Both the position numbers and the translations under genes were made by a program. 64,000 nucleotides of DNA from positions 124,001-188,000 of the forward strand of contig JAHBTN010000001.1 of assembly GCA_019638575.1 (NCBI GenBank), given 5' to 3'. The DNA is from Ferruginibacter sp. Lineage in GTDB: Bacteria; Bacteroidota; Bacteroidia; Chitinophagales; Chitinophagaceae. Of the stretch, positions 47,855 to 57,270 are shown in pieces (position 1 is the first letter of the stretch; every line of letters begins with the position of its first letter). The notes beneath the pieces are model-generated. The model saw only the letters and a list, made by a program, of their open reading frames with translations, made no database searches and was not told the origin of the DNA.

Positions 47855-47858
47855 AAGG

Positions 47859-49694
47859 TTAATTTAATGCGGTTTTTGATAAGGTTTGCTTTTTGCGTTC
47901 GCCTATCTGTTGGCGCCACATAGCAAAGTACAATCCTTTTTCCTGTAACAATAATTCATGCGAACCTGTTTCCACCACATCGCCTTTTTCTAAAACATAA
48001 ATCCTATCGGCATGCATGATAGTGCTTAGGCGATGTGCAATTAAAATTGTTACCTGCCCTTTTTGCGAAGACAGTTCTCTTATGGTATTGGTAATTTCTT
48101 CTTCGGTAATTGAATCCAGTGCCGATGTTGCTTCATCAAAAATTAATAAATGCGGTTTACGCAATAAAGCCCTTGCAATGGAAATACGTTGTTTTTCGCC
48201 GCCCGATAATTTTAATCCACCTTCACCAATCATAGTATCCAGCCCTTTTTCTGCACGGGCCAGCAAGCCCATACAGCTTGCTTTTGCTAACACTTCATCC
48301 AAATCTTTTTCGGTAGCTGCCGGGTTTACAAACATCAGGTTTTCCCTGATGGTTCCGCTAAACAAGTTTGTATCCTGGGTTACAAATCCTATTTGTTTAC
48401 GTAAGTCATCAAAACGTATTTCTGTTTCATCAAGATTATTGTATAATATTTTTCCTTCCTGTGGCCGGTACAATCCCACCAATAATTTCATTAAAGTAGA
48501 TTTACCTGAACCCGAAGGGCCAACAAAAGCGATAGTTTCGCCAATCTTTACATCAAAACTAATATTGTTGATGGCTTTATGTGATGCCGATTGGTGTTTG
48601 AACGAAACAGACTTGAACGAAAGTGTTTCAATATTATTCAACGACTTAGGGTTAGCAGGTTCCAGTTCGGGTTTTTTCTTCATCAGCTTATCAAAATTAT
48701 TCAGCGATGCTTCGGCTTCACGATAAGCCAGCAGGATATTACCAATTTCCTGCAATGGCCCAAATATGAAAAATGAAAAAACCTGCATGGTTATCAGTTC
48801 ACCGGCATCCATACTATTTTTAAAAATTAACCACATTAATATAAACAATATAACCTGCCTTAAAGTGTTTACAAATGTGCCTTGTATAAAACTGATACTT
48901 CTTATGCTTTTCACTTTGGTGAGTTCCAATCCAAGTATTTTATACGTATTCTTATTCAGCCTTTCTACTTCCTGCCCGGTAAGGCCAAGGCTTTTTACCA
49001 ACTCAATATTTCGTAGCGATTCGGTGGTGGAGCCTGCCAGTGCAGTTGTTTGCCCAACAATATTTCTTTGTATTACTTTTATTTTTTTACTGAGCAGGTT
49101 TGTTATCATCGTAAGCATTACAATACCTACCAGGTATGCCACGGGCACCATCCAGCTTATATATATACTTGCATACACAAAAACAAAAACTACACCTACT
49201 AAAACGCCAAACAGGATATTGATAAGGCTTGTCATAAATCTTTCTACATCTGACCGCACTTTTGTTAATACCGATAATGTTTCGCCACTGCGTTGGTCTT
49301 CAAATTCCTGGTAAGGAAGTTTCATGGCATGTTGCAAACCATCGGTAAAAACCTTGGCGCCAAATTTTTGAATAATTACATTTAAAAAATAATCCTGGAA
49401 GGCTTTAGCAATGCGGCTAACCATTGCTACAGAGATAGAAAACAAGAGGATATAAAAAACACCAAACTGCAGGTAATGTTCGCCTTTTCTTTCTATAACA
49501 CCATAGCTCCAAAAAAAAGTATCCCAATTAAAATTACCGGTAGTAGTGCCTGCCTGGTGGTCGCTGGCAAGGTTTACCAACTTGCCCAGCAGTATGGGAT
49601 CTACCAACGAAAAACCAATATTGATGGCAGCTAAAGTTAAAGTAAGTGCCACCAGCCATTTATAAGGCTTTAGGTAGCGAAACAATATTTTCAT
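47859..49694 (-). CDS. ABC exporter, fused permease and ATPase
   Basis: Half-transporter of 611 residues: six transmembrane helices (about 15-335) followed by an ATPase domain with Walker A GPSGSGKST, Q loop VTQDTNLF, signature LSGGEKQR, Walker B LLIFDEATSALD and switch His in IAHRLST. It resembles MsbA/multidrug exporters and should act as a homodimer. No substrate-binding protein gene is nearby, as expected for an exporter. SemiSWEET lies directly downstream. Confidence 0.93.
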   Translation of the reverse strand: MKILFRYLKPYKWLVALTLTLAAINIGFSLVDPILLGKLVNLASDHQAGTTTGNFNWDTFFWSYGVIERKGEHYLQFGVFYILLFSISVAMVSRIAKAFQDYFLNVIIQKFGAKVFTDGLQHAMKLPYQEFEDQRSGETLSVLTKVRSDVERFMTSLINILFGVLVGVVFVFVYASIYISWMVPVAYLVGIVMLTMITNLLSKKIKVIQRNIVGQTTALAGSTTESLRNIELVKSLGLTGQEVERLNKNTYKILGLELTKVKSIRSISFIQGTFVNTLRQVILFILMWLIFKNSMDAGELITMQVFSFFIFGPLQEIGNILLAYREAEASLNNFDKLMKKKPELEPANPKSLNNIETLSFKSVSFKHQSASHKAINNISFDVKIGETIAFVGPSGSGKSTLMKLLVGLYRPQEGKILYNNLDETEIRFDDLRKQIGFVTQDTNLFSGTIRENLMFVNPAATEKDLDEVLAKASCMGLLARAEKGLDTMIGEGGLKLSGGEKQRISIARALLRKPHLLIFDEATSALDSITEEEITNTIRELSSQKGQVTILIAHRLSTIMHADRIYVLEKGDVVETGSHELLLQEKGLYFAMWRQQIGERKKQTLSKTALN

Positions 49695-49784
49695 TCAGAT
49701 AGTTTATGTGTAATATAAAATCGAAAGATTTCAATACATCAAATATCGTACAAGTTTAATTAAATGGCAAGATGACAGATTGTG

Positions 49785-51329
49785 TTATCCACTCCATCCT
49801 TCTCTATCTAAGCTACGGTACTGTATTGCTTCTGCCAGGTGTTCAGGTTTAATATCTTCACTGGCAGCAAGGTCGGCAATGGTACGGCTTACTTTTAAGA
49901 TGCGGTCGTATGCACGGGCCGATAGGTTTAATTTTTCCATAGCAGCTTTTAGCAGGTTTTGCCCGGCTGTGTTTATCACACAAATTTCTTTTAGTTGTTT
50001 ACTGCTCATTTGTGCATTGGCATAAACACCTTTGTTGTTTTTATATCTTTCTTCCTGTATCAACCTGGCTTTAATTACACGCTCTCTTATACTGCTGCTT
50101 TTTTCAAATTGCTGTGCCGATGAAAGCTCATTAAAAGCCACAGGTGTAACTTCCACATGCAGGTCAATCCTGTCGAGCAATGGCCCCGATATTTTATTAA
50201 GATATTTTTGAACAGCACCCGGCGGGCATGTACATTCTTTTTCGGGGTGATTAAAAAATCCGCATGGGCATGGGTTCATAGATGCTATCAGCATAAACGA
50301 TGCAGGAAAGTCTAGTGCCACTTTTGCTCTTGATATAGTTACTTTTCTTTCTTCCATCGGTTGGCGCATCACTTCCAGCACTTGTCTTTTAAATTCGGGC
50401 AGTTCATCTAAAAATAAAACACCATTATGCGCCAAAGAAATTTCGCCGGGCTGCGGATTACCACCGCCACCAACAAGCGCCACATCCGAAATGGTATGAT
50501 GTGGGCTCCTGAAAGGACGCTTCGAAATCAATGTTGCATTTTCGGGCAGCTTGCCTGCCACCGAATGTATTTTTGTTGTTTCCAATGCCTCCTGTAAACT
50601 AAGTGGTGGCAATATAGTTGGCAAACGCTTAGCCAGCATGGTTTTACCGGCACCCGGCGGACCAATCAAAATGGCATTGTGCCCACCGGCAGCAGCAATC
50701 TCTAAGGCTCGTTTTATATTTTCCTGCCCCTTTACATCGCTAAAATCAAACTCAAAATCTTTTTGTGCATTGGCAAATTCTTCTCTTGTATTAACAATGG
50801 TTGGTTGCAAATATTCTTCATTGTTAAAAAATTCAATCACATCATTTATATGTTCTACTGCATACACATGCAGGTTGTTCACCATCGCCGCTTCTTTAGC
50901 ATTTTGTTTTGGAACAATCAATCCTTTAAAAGCTTCTTTACGTGCCTGTATGGCAATGGGTAATGCGCCGGTGATGGGGCGAACTTCCCCATCAAGGCTT
51001 AACTCGCCCATGATAACATAGTCGGCTAATTTTTCGGGGTTAATAATTTGGTCTGTGGCGCCCAAGGTGCCAATGGCAATGGGCAGGTCGAAAGCAGAGC
51101 CTGATTTTTTTATATTGGCTGGTGCAAGGTTCACCACCAATTTTGTACGGGGCATGTAAAGCTTATTGCTTTTAATGGCGCTTTCAACTCTTTGCAGGCT
51201 TTCTTTAACGGCATTATCCGGCAGCCCAACAATAAAATAATTTTTACCCTGGTTGTTTACACTTACTTCCACCGTTATGGTAATAGCTTCTACACCGTAA
51301 ACAGCGCTGCCAAATGTTTTAACCAGCAT
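49785..51329 (-). CDS. YifB/ComM-family Mg-chelatase-like AAA+ ATPase
   Basis: 514 residues: N-terminal Lon-protease-like S5 domain (about 1-170), AAA+ core with Walker A GPPGAGKTM and Walker B VLFLDELPEF, then the Mg-chelatase-like C-terminal part with MNPCPCGFFNHPEKECTC holding a Cys cluster. ComM is a hexameric helicase that promotes branch migration during natural transformation. A single gene; the tRNA processing or dprA genes sometimes nearby are not seen here. Confidence 0.94.
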   Translation of the reverse strand: MLVKTFGSAVYGVEAITITVEVSVNNQGKNYFIVGLPDNAVKESLQRVESAIKSNKLYMPRTKLVVNLAPANIKKSGSAFDLPIAIGTLGATDQIINPEKLADYVIMGELSLDGEVRPITGALPIAIQARKEAFKGLIVPKQNAKEAAMVNNLHVYAVEHINDVIEFFNNEEYLQPTIVNTREEFANAQKDFEFDFSDVKGQENIKRALEIAAAGGHNAILIGPPGAGKTMLAKRLPTILPPLSLQEALETTKIHSVAGKLPENATLISKRPFRSPHHTISDVALVGGGGNPQPGEISLAHNGVLFLDELPEFKRQVLEVMRQPMEERKVTISRAKVALDFPASFMLIASMNPCPCGFFNHPEKECTCPPGAVQKYLNKISGPLLDRIDLHVEVTPVAFNELSSAQQFEKSSSIRERVIKARLIQEERYKNNKGVYANAQMSSKQLKEICVINTAGQNLLKAAMEKLNLSARAYDRILKVSRTIADLAASEDIKPEHLAEAIQYRSLDREGWSG

Positions 51330-51386
51330 GTGTTTGAAATTTTTTTAAAGTTAGAAAAACTTTAATAGGGTGAGAAAGAAAAAAGT

Positions 51387-51712
51387 TCATTTCAGTTTTC
51401 TTAATCTTTCTTTCAATTCCTTATCCGATATATTGGCAGCATCTGCCTTATCATAAATTGAAAGAAGGTAAACAATTGTTTCAATTACTTGAACAAATGT
51501 AACAATCCTTGCACCCCCAGATTTACCTTTGTGTTTAGATGAAATTGCCAACCTTATTTTATAACAACCATTACCAAGCGGCTTGCCCATTTGGGGCTGT
51601 TTAAGCAGTTTAGTTGCCTAATCAGCAACATCCTTCTTCATAGAAGGATATTTTTTTGCTAATTTTTTATTTCTTTTTCAAAAGGCGGTGTTGTTACAAT
51701 ACTAAAGCTCAT
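51387..51712 (-). pseudogene. RelE/HigB-like toxin gene broken by a frameshift and a stop codon
   Basis: Reading from ATG 51712, which overlaps the antitoxin end by 11 bases, gives MSFSIVTTPPFEKEIK; after a six-A tract (51663-51668) one base is missing, and in the shifted frame LAKKYPSMKKDVAD continues. A TAG at 51618-51620 then interrupts, after which ATKLLKQPQMGKPLGNG and IRLAISSKHKGKSGGARI run to the stop. Adding one base gives exactly 109 codons, the normal size of these RelE/ParE-fold mRNA-interferase toxins. Only the C-terminal 67 residues remain as an open frame. Two independent lesions argue for real decay rather than a sequencing error. Confidence 0.85.
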
Positions 51713-51953
51713 CCAAAAATTGATTGAGTGTTTTGGCTTTCACTTTCCCTTTCCGGTGCTTAATAATAAAATTTACAGATTGTGAAAGATTATCGAGTAA
51801 TTGTGTTTCTTTTTTAGAGATGTTTTTAGGGGGATGCTTTTTGTAAACAACTGCATCTTCTTCAATAATTGTAAATGCAATATCAAGTTCTTCAAGAAAA
51901 TTTTGCACATGCTTTTCCTGTTTTTTTGATCTTGTATGAACAATCATTTTCAT
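51702..51953 (-). CDS. Antitoxin-like protein paired with the broken toxin
   Basis: 83 residues, intact. N-terminal strand MKMIVHTRS, then a charged helical region and a Lys-rich C-terminus, similar in layout to the small DUF2683-type antitoxins that precede RelE-family toxins in Bacteroidota (from memory). Its last 11 bases overlap the start of the toxin remnant, the classic coupled arrangement. With the toxin dead it may persist as an anti-addiction or solitary regulator, or decay next. Confidence 0.7.
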   Translation of the reverse strand: MKMIVHTRSKKQEKHVQNFLEELDIAFTIIEEDAVVYKKHPPKNISKKETQLLDNLSQSVNFIIKHRKGKVKAKTLNQFLDEL

Positions 51954-52000
51954 AGCTTAAAGTTAACAATTTAAATATCAATAACCCACCATTCAGCTTT

Positions 52001-53317
52001 TCAAATTTTTTCCAGCATATCCACCACGCCTTCCCTTTTTAAGATAAGATAGCCTAACCTGTCGTTGCTGATACCATCTTTTAAATGATAACTAAATTGT
52101 AACTGGTCGTTAATAACAGATGTTTCAAAATATTTAAAATCGATATTGGGATATTTTTTCAGGCCTTCGCCAATTTCATATAAATGGGTGGAAAGAATGA
52201 ACAAAGAGTTCCTGGTTTTTAATAACCCTTCAATTACCGTGCTGCTGCACTTCATGGCATCCTGCACATTGGTACCTTTAAAAAGTTCATCAATCAGTAT
52301 CAGCCATTTTTTACCGTTGCTAAGTTTAATGATGGTGTTTTTAATGCGGTGCACTTCGTTATAAAAATAACTTTCTCCTTTAGCTATATTATCCGATACA
52401 TTTATATTGCTTAGCAAGCCATCAAATAATGTAAGTTTCATTTCTTTGGCCGGCACACCCGTACCAACATGTGCAAGAAAAACAGCAGCGCCTACAGATT
52501 TAATAAATGTGCTTTTACCGGCCATATTGGCCCCGGTTAAAAAAAGAAAATTTGTTTTTTGGTTCAATATCACATCATAAGCCACAGGCTCCTGTACCAG
52601 TAAATGATAAAGACCTTTTGTTTCAATTACCGGATCGTTGTTTTGTACAAATTGAGGAAACACCAAATCATATTTTTTTACAGCCATAGCCATACCATAC
52701 CAGGCATCAATTTTTGCATACAGCACCACCAGGTCGAGCATGTTGTGTTTAAATCCATATCGTATAAAATGGGCCAGCTTTAATTTTTGGGCATTTGACA
52801 GTTCATCGCATGATTTATGGTTTTCAACAATAGTAAATTGTTCTTTATGGATAATTTGTTCAATAGATGATAACACTTTTTTTAAAGTGGCGGGTACCGT
52901 TTCACTGCTAAACAGGTTTAGCAGTACTTTAAAACCTTTTATAAAATCGAAACAATGCTTTACCGAATAAGTAACCAGCGCAAAATCGGGGCCATGCAGC
53001 AATTTATAGCTGTACGTTTCCATTACTGACGGATGTGAAGGAATAAGACTAATGGGTGAGTCGAAAAATTTTTCTACTACCATTACTGTGCCATTACTTA
53101 TTTGCGTGGGCCAGGTAGCCTGTTTTTTTATAATGAGTTGTAATATTTGTTGTACATCAACAATTTCGTCCCGGGTTTTTAACGCTGTGGCAAAATTTAT
53201 CCTTAACTGTTCGCTTCCATGCGTAGTACTGCAAAGGTCAAGTTTATTATACACCGAAGTTTCTTCTCCGTTGTTGAACATTAAAAGATCGGCAAGTGTG
53301 GTTTTATCTATTTCCAT
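52001..53317 (-). CDS. MutS-related ATPase without the mismatch-recognition domain
   Basis: 438 residues: a MutS core/lever-like helical region (about 1-230) and a C-terminal ABC-type ATPase with P-loop TGANMAGKST, followed by NVSDNIAKGESYFYNEVHRI and Walker B ILIDELFKGTN. The N-terminal mismatch-binding and connector domains of MutS are absent, and no Smr domain is present. Such short MutS-like proteins are common in Bacteroidota; their role is not established. It follows the dihydroorotase gene by 12 bases, probably co-transcribed. Confidence 0.9.
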   Translation of the reverse strand: MEIDKTTLADLLMFNNGEETSVYNKLDLCSTTHGSEQLRINFATALKTRDEIVDVQQILQLIIKKQATWPTQISNGTVMVVEKFFDSPISLIPSHPSVMETYSYKLLHGPDFALVTYSVKHCFDFIKGFKVLLNLFSSETVPATLKKVLSSIEQIIHKEQFTIVENHKSCDELSNAQKLKLAHFIRYGFKHNMLDLVVLYAKIDAWYGMAMAVKKYDLVFPQFVQNNDPVIETKGLYHLLVQEPVAYDVILNQKTNFLFLTGANMAGKSTFIKSVGAAVFLAHVGTGVPAKEMKLTLFDGLLSNINVSDNIAKGESYFYNEVHRIKNTIIKLSNGKKWLILIDELFKGTNVQDAMKCSSTVIEGLLKTRNSLFILSTHLYEIGEGLKKYPNIDFKYFETSVINDQLQFSYHLKDGISNDRLGYLILKREGVVDMLEKI

Positions 53318-53329
53318 ATCGGCAGCATA

Positions 53330-54670
53330 TTACCTGTTAAATGTTAGCCGTTGCCCTTTTATAGTTTCGTCAAAAACTTCATTACTATAAACCAGGTGGC
53401 CATTTACAAAAGTTTTATCTATAGATGCAGGAAAGGTAAAATTCTCTAAAGGGCTCCATCCGCATTTGTATAAAATATTTTTGGGCGTTACAGTAGTTGG
53501 TGAGGCTGTATTTACAACAACCAGGTCGGCAAAATAACCTTCACGTAAATAACCCCTGTTTTCAATTTTAAAACAATCGGCTACTGCATGGCTCATTTTT
53601 TCGGCAATTTTTTCAAAACTTATTTTCCCTTGTTTTTGATAATATAACATCAGCAACAATGGATGCTGCACCAATGGCAATCCTGCATGTGCTTTTTCGT
53701 AACTACCCTGTTTTTCTTCAATTGTATGCGGTGCATGGTCGGTTGCAATCACATCCAGCCTGTCATCAAGCAAGGCTTTCCATAATGCCTCCTTATTATG
53801 CGGCATTTTTATGGCCGGGTTGCATTTTATTTTATATCCAAGCAAATCATAATCATCGGCTGTAAAATGTAAATGATGTACACATACTTCGGCTGTAATA
53901 AGTTTTTCTTTCAGCGGCATCATGTTGCCAAAAAGCTGCAGTTCTTTTTCGGTGCTGATGTGCAGTATGTGCAGGCGGCTGCCATATTTTTGCGCAAACT
54001 TTATAGCAATCAGCGATGATTCAAAACAGGCTTCTTCGTCTCTCACCAGTGGATGATCGGATGCCGATAGTTGCCCCTTGGTATTTTTTAACCTTTGGTA
54101 ATTAGCTTTAATGATGCGTTCATCTTCGCAATGGGTGGCAATCAGCATTTCACTTTCCCTAAAAACTTTATCAAGCGTATTGTGGCTGTCTACCAGCATA
54201 TTGCCGGTGCTTGCACCCATAAAAATCTTTACACCACATACATCATGTTTATGGTTATTCATCTTTAACACTTCATCGGCATTGTTATTGCTGGTGCCCA
54301 TAAAAAAAGAATAATTAGCCAGCGATGTATTGGATGCAATGGTATATTTATCTTGCAGCAACTGTGGTGTAAGTGCATTGGGTACCGTATTGGGCATTTC
54401 CATAAAACTGGTAACACCACCTGCTACGGCCGCTTTACTTTCGGTATAAATGGTTGCTTTATGTGTTAGCCCCGGTTCCCTGAAATGAACCTGGTCGTCA
54501 ATCGCCCCGGGAAAAAGATGTTTACCATCTCCATTTATTTCGATAACCTTATATTTTGTTTCAATAACGCTGTCAATTTTTTCAATACGTTGGTTATTTA
54601 GTAATACATCAAGGGCTTTTATTTTTCCCTCATTTACTACCTGTATGTTTTTTAAAAGATATTTTTGCAT
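53330..54670 (-). CDS. pyrC: Dihydroorotase (amidohydrolase superfamily)
   Basis: 446-residue amidohydrolase; dihydroorotase interconverts carbamoyl-aspartate and dihydroorotate in pyrimidine synthesis. The N-terminal metal motif reads DDQVHFREPGLTHKA, where most type I enzymes have DHVH: the first His is Gln. The remaining ligands are visible (ATHCEDE, LHILHIST, ATDHAPHT). I recall the Q form in other Bacteroidota dihydroorotases, so it may be a lineage trait; an inactive or repurposed homologue is the alternative. No other pyr genes are adjacent. Confidence 0.85.
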   Translation of the reverse strand: MQKYLLKNIQVVNEGKIKALDVLLNNQRIEKIDSVIETKYKVIEINGDGKHLFPGAIDDQVHFREPGLTHKATIYTESKAAVAGGVTSFMEMPNTVPNALTPQLLQDKYTIASNTSLANYSFFMGTSNNNADEVLKMNNHKHDVCGVKIFMGASTGNMLVDSHNTLDKVFRESEMLIATHCEDERIIKANYQRLKNTKGQLSASDHPLVRDEEACFESSLIAIKFAQKYGSRLHILHISTEKELQLFGNMMPLKEKLITAEVCVHHLHFTADDYDLLGYKIKCNPAIKMPHNKEALWKALLDDRLDVIATDHAPHTIEEKQGSYEKAHAGLPLVQHPLLLMLYYQKQGKISFEKIAEKMSHAVADCFKIENRGYLREGYFADLVVVNTASPTTVTPKNILYKCGWSPLENFTFPASIDKTFVNGHLVYSNEVFDETIKGQRLTFNR

Positions 54671-54747
54671 AACTTGAATTTTGTTATACCGACCGGTTGA
54701 TAAGATAATTCAAACATTATACCCAACGGTTTTATAACTTTTTATCC

Positions 54748-54772
54748 ATACCGGTTGTATTAATGCCGGTAT
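54748..54772. promoter_or_regulatory. Inverted repeat upstream of the Wzi-like gene
   Basis: ATACCGG (54748-54754) and CCGGTAT (54766-54772) form a dyad with an 11-base spacer, 24 bases before the start codon at 54796. It may be an operator, but nothing links it to a known regulator. Confidence 0.3.
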
Positions 54773-54795
54773 TACCTGTAAACTAAAATTATTGT

Positions 54796-56514
54796 ATGCA
54801 ATTTATTAAAAGCTTAACCAAACTGTTGCTTTTTATTTGCCCCTCATTTGCAACGGCTCAATCAACTTATTTAAACAGCGGCTCAAAAGAAATTCATTTT
54901 GTTGACCGTATGGAAATAAAACAACAGAAAAATACAGACCTTAACTTTTCGTCTGTAAGGCCTTTCAACAGGAAATATATAACCGAGCAAACAGAATTTA
55001 TAGACAGCGCCAGGCTTGGATTTACCGATGCTGCCGGTATGGATAAATACCAGGACTGGAACAGCCAGGATCTTACACCAATAGATGAATATAACCTGAA
55101 CAGTTTTTTAATGAACAATACCGAATGGGTAACAGGGTCAACTGAATCATTTTACAGCCGCAAACCCATTTTAAAAACATTTTATAAAACCAAACCCAAT
55201 TTTTTAGAAGTAAAAACAAATAATTTTTTCCTGGCATTAAATCCTGTTTTTCAATTTAAGATTGGTGCCGAGAGTGGTTATAACAGGTCAATTTATTTAA
55301 ACAGCAAAGGTGTAACTGCCCGAGGTATGATTGGACGCAAAATTGGTTTCTCCACTTACCTAACAGATAACCAGGAACGGGGGCCTCGTTTTTTTCAGCA
55401 ACAGGTAAGCCAGTACCGGGCAGTACCGGGAGTTGGATTTTATAAACCATTTAAAACAGAAGGCTACGATTATTTTGATGCCCGTGGCTATATAACTTTT
55501 AATGCGGCCAAAGCCATCGACATTCAATTTGGATACGATAAAAACTTTATTGGCAACGGCTACCGCAGTTTATTTTTAAGCGACTGGGGCAACAGCAACC
55601 TGTTTTTAAAACTTAATACCCGTATCTGGAAATTCAATTACCAGAATATTTTTATGGAGCTGTTTCCGCAATTTAAAAAGAACGGCGATTCGCTGCTCGA
55701 CCGCAAGTATGCAGCCATGCACCACCTGAGCATGAACGTAACCAAATGGCTTAACATTGGTTTGTTTGAAGGGGTGATATTTGGACGCAGAAATCATTTT
55801 GATTTTCAATACCTGAACCCCATTATTTTTTACAGGCATATAGAAGGCACTGTTGGCAGCCCCGATAATGCACTTGCAGGGTTGGATGTAAAAGCAAACA
55901 TTGCACACCGTGCCCAAATATACGGGCAGCTATTGCTTGATGAATTCATCTTATCAAAAATAAAAAACGACCCAACCTATTGGGCTAATAAATGGGGATT
56001 ACAACTTGGCGTAAAATATGTAGATGCATTTGGCGTACCTAACCTGGATATACAGTTAGAAACAAACAGGGTAAGGCCATTTACCTATTCGCACAACGAT
56101 ACGGTTGCTAATTACACCCATTACAACCAACCACTGGCACACCCGCTGGGAGCCAACTTCCAGGAGTTTATTGGTATTGTACGTTACCAGCCTGCACCAA
56201 AATGGTATGTGTACTTGCAAGCCATATATTATTATAAAGGACTTGATAGTGCAGGCATTAATTATGGCGGTAATATTTTTAGGGATTACAGCACCCGGTC
56301 GATGAGTAATGGTTATAAAATAGGAAGCGGCGATAAAGCAAAAGTGTTTAATGCATTTTTACAGGTATCGTACGAAATAAAAGAAAATATCTTTTTTGAA
56401 ATATCTGGCCAATACAGGAATTTTAAATCGTTAACCAACCCAACCGCTTCCAATACAACTATGGTTACTGCCGGTGTACGTATGAATATGTTTACCAGGC
56501 AATACGATTATTAA
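54796..56514 (+). CDS. Outer membrane beta-barrel protein, Wzi-like
   Basis: 572 residues with a signal peptide (to TAQ). The body has many alternating hydrophobic strands ending in aromatic residues, as in large outer membrane barrels. Segments such as GYDKNFIGNGYRSLFLSD and FDFQYLNPIIFYRHIEG, then NALAGLD, recall the capsule assembly protein Wzi family; this is from memory. Wzi anchors capsule at the cell surface, but no capsule genes are nearby. It could equally be a general barrel of unknown role. Confidence 0.6.
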   Translation: MQFIKSLTKLLLFICPSFATAQSTYLNSGSKEIHFVDRMEIKQQKNTDLNFSSVRPFNRKYITEQTEFIDSARLGFTDAAGMDKYQDWNSQDLTPIDEYNLNSFLMNNTEWVTGSTESFYSRKPILKTFYKTKPNFLEVKTNNFFLALNPVFQFKIGAESGYNRSIYLNSKGVTARGMIGRKIGFSTYLTDNQERGPRFFQQQVSQYRAVPGVGFYKPFKTEGYDYFDARGYITFNAAKAIDIQFGYDKNFIGNGYRSLFLSDWGNSNLFLKLNTRIWKFNYQNIFMELFPQFKKNGDSLLDRKYAAMHHLSMNVTKWLNIGLFEGVIFGRRNHFDFQYLNPIIFYRHIEGTVGSPDNALAGLDVKANIAHRAQIYGQLLLDEFILSKIKNDPTYWANKWGLQLGVKYVDAFGVPNLDIQLETNRVRPFTYSHNDTVANYTHYNQPLAHPLGANFQEFIGIVRYQPAPKWYVYLQAIYYYKGLDSAGINYGGNIFRDYSTRSMSNGYKIGSGDKAKVFNAFLQVSYEIKENIFFEISGQYRNFKSLTNPTASNTTMVTAGVRMNMFTRQYDY

Positions 56515-56529
56515 GTTTGATTAATTAAA

Positions 56530-57270
56530 TTATTCTACCGTAAGAGAGAAAGAAATAATACGGGAATTTATTTTATCAATCACTTTTGAATATTTAAGAT
56601 AGGGATCCCGGTTGTGCAGGTTGCCTAAACCCCATCCTATTTTCACTTCGGGTGTTAATACAAACACAGGAAAATAAAAGTGAAACCCAACACCTGCTTC
56701 CACGCCATAATCAAACCGGTTCAATTTAATCAGGTTTTCGGCTTTTCTTGCCCCGGCATTTGAAGCAAGGTCGTACTCTCCTTTAATACCTGTCATCATG
56801 TACACTTTAAAATTATCAATACGGTCGCTGGTAAATTTTATCTGCACAGGTAAAGTAAGAGAGATAGATTGTACTTTTTTTTGAGTAACCGGTGTTTCGC
56901 CCCCCGGGCCATCGGGGTATTTAACGTTGTATTCAAAAGCTTTTTCGGTAAATGTTAGATTAACGGGGTAAGTACGTAAATCAAAATGATCGTTTAGCCT
57001 GAAATTAACCATCCATGCAAGGTTAATACCCGTACTATTAATACTTTCCACAACGGTAATGCTATCAAAAGGGGCTTGCTGTAAAAAAACAGGATTGTGT
57101 GTAAATGAAAAGTGCGACCTGTTCATACCCAAATTGATACCAAACCTTATTGGCTTTTCATCGTGATCGGGTAAATTATAACGTTCACGTAACTGAGCAA
57201 AGCCAATTACAGGGCACAAAAGAATAATGATTCCGGTATAAATTATTTTTCTCCGCAATAGATGCTGCAT
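56530..57270 (-). CDS. porT: PorT-like component of the type IX secretion system
   Basis: 246-residue outer membrane barrel with a signal peptide (to GFAQ). It has the PorT-like pattern FGINLGMNRSHFSF, LRTYPVNLTFTEKAFEY and GVEAGVGFHFYFP. PorT/SprT is required for T9SS export and gliding in Bacteroidota. The gene overlaps ubiE by 28 bases; the ubiE-porT pairing is one I recall from other members of the phylum and supports the call. It fits the two T9SS cargo proteins encoded in this window. Confidence 0.82.
   Translation of the reverse strand: MQHLLRRKIIYTGIIILLCPVIGFAQLRERYNLPDHDEKPIRFGINLGMNRSHFSFTHNPVFLQQAPFDSITVVESINSTGINLAWMVNFRLNDHFDLRTYPVNLTFTEKAFEYNVKYPDGPGGETPVTQKKVQSISLTLPVQIKFTSDRIDNFKVYMMTGIKGEYDLASNAGARKAENLIKLNRFDYGVEAGVGFHFYFPVFVLTPEVKIGWGLGNLHNRDPYLKYSKVIDKINSRIISFSLTVE

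Noticed and set aside
48016-48726. 236-codon frame antisense to the ABC exporter ATPase domain
   Set aside because: It exactly shadows conserved Walker and signature motifs on the other strand; composition is Ser/Pro/Phe-rich with no domain.
51663-51668. Programmed frameshift in the toxin gene at the A tract
   Set aside because: A second, unrelated lesion (TAG at 51618-51620) lies downstream in the restored frame, so frameshifting alone would not give a full toxin.
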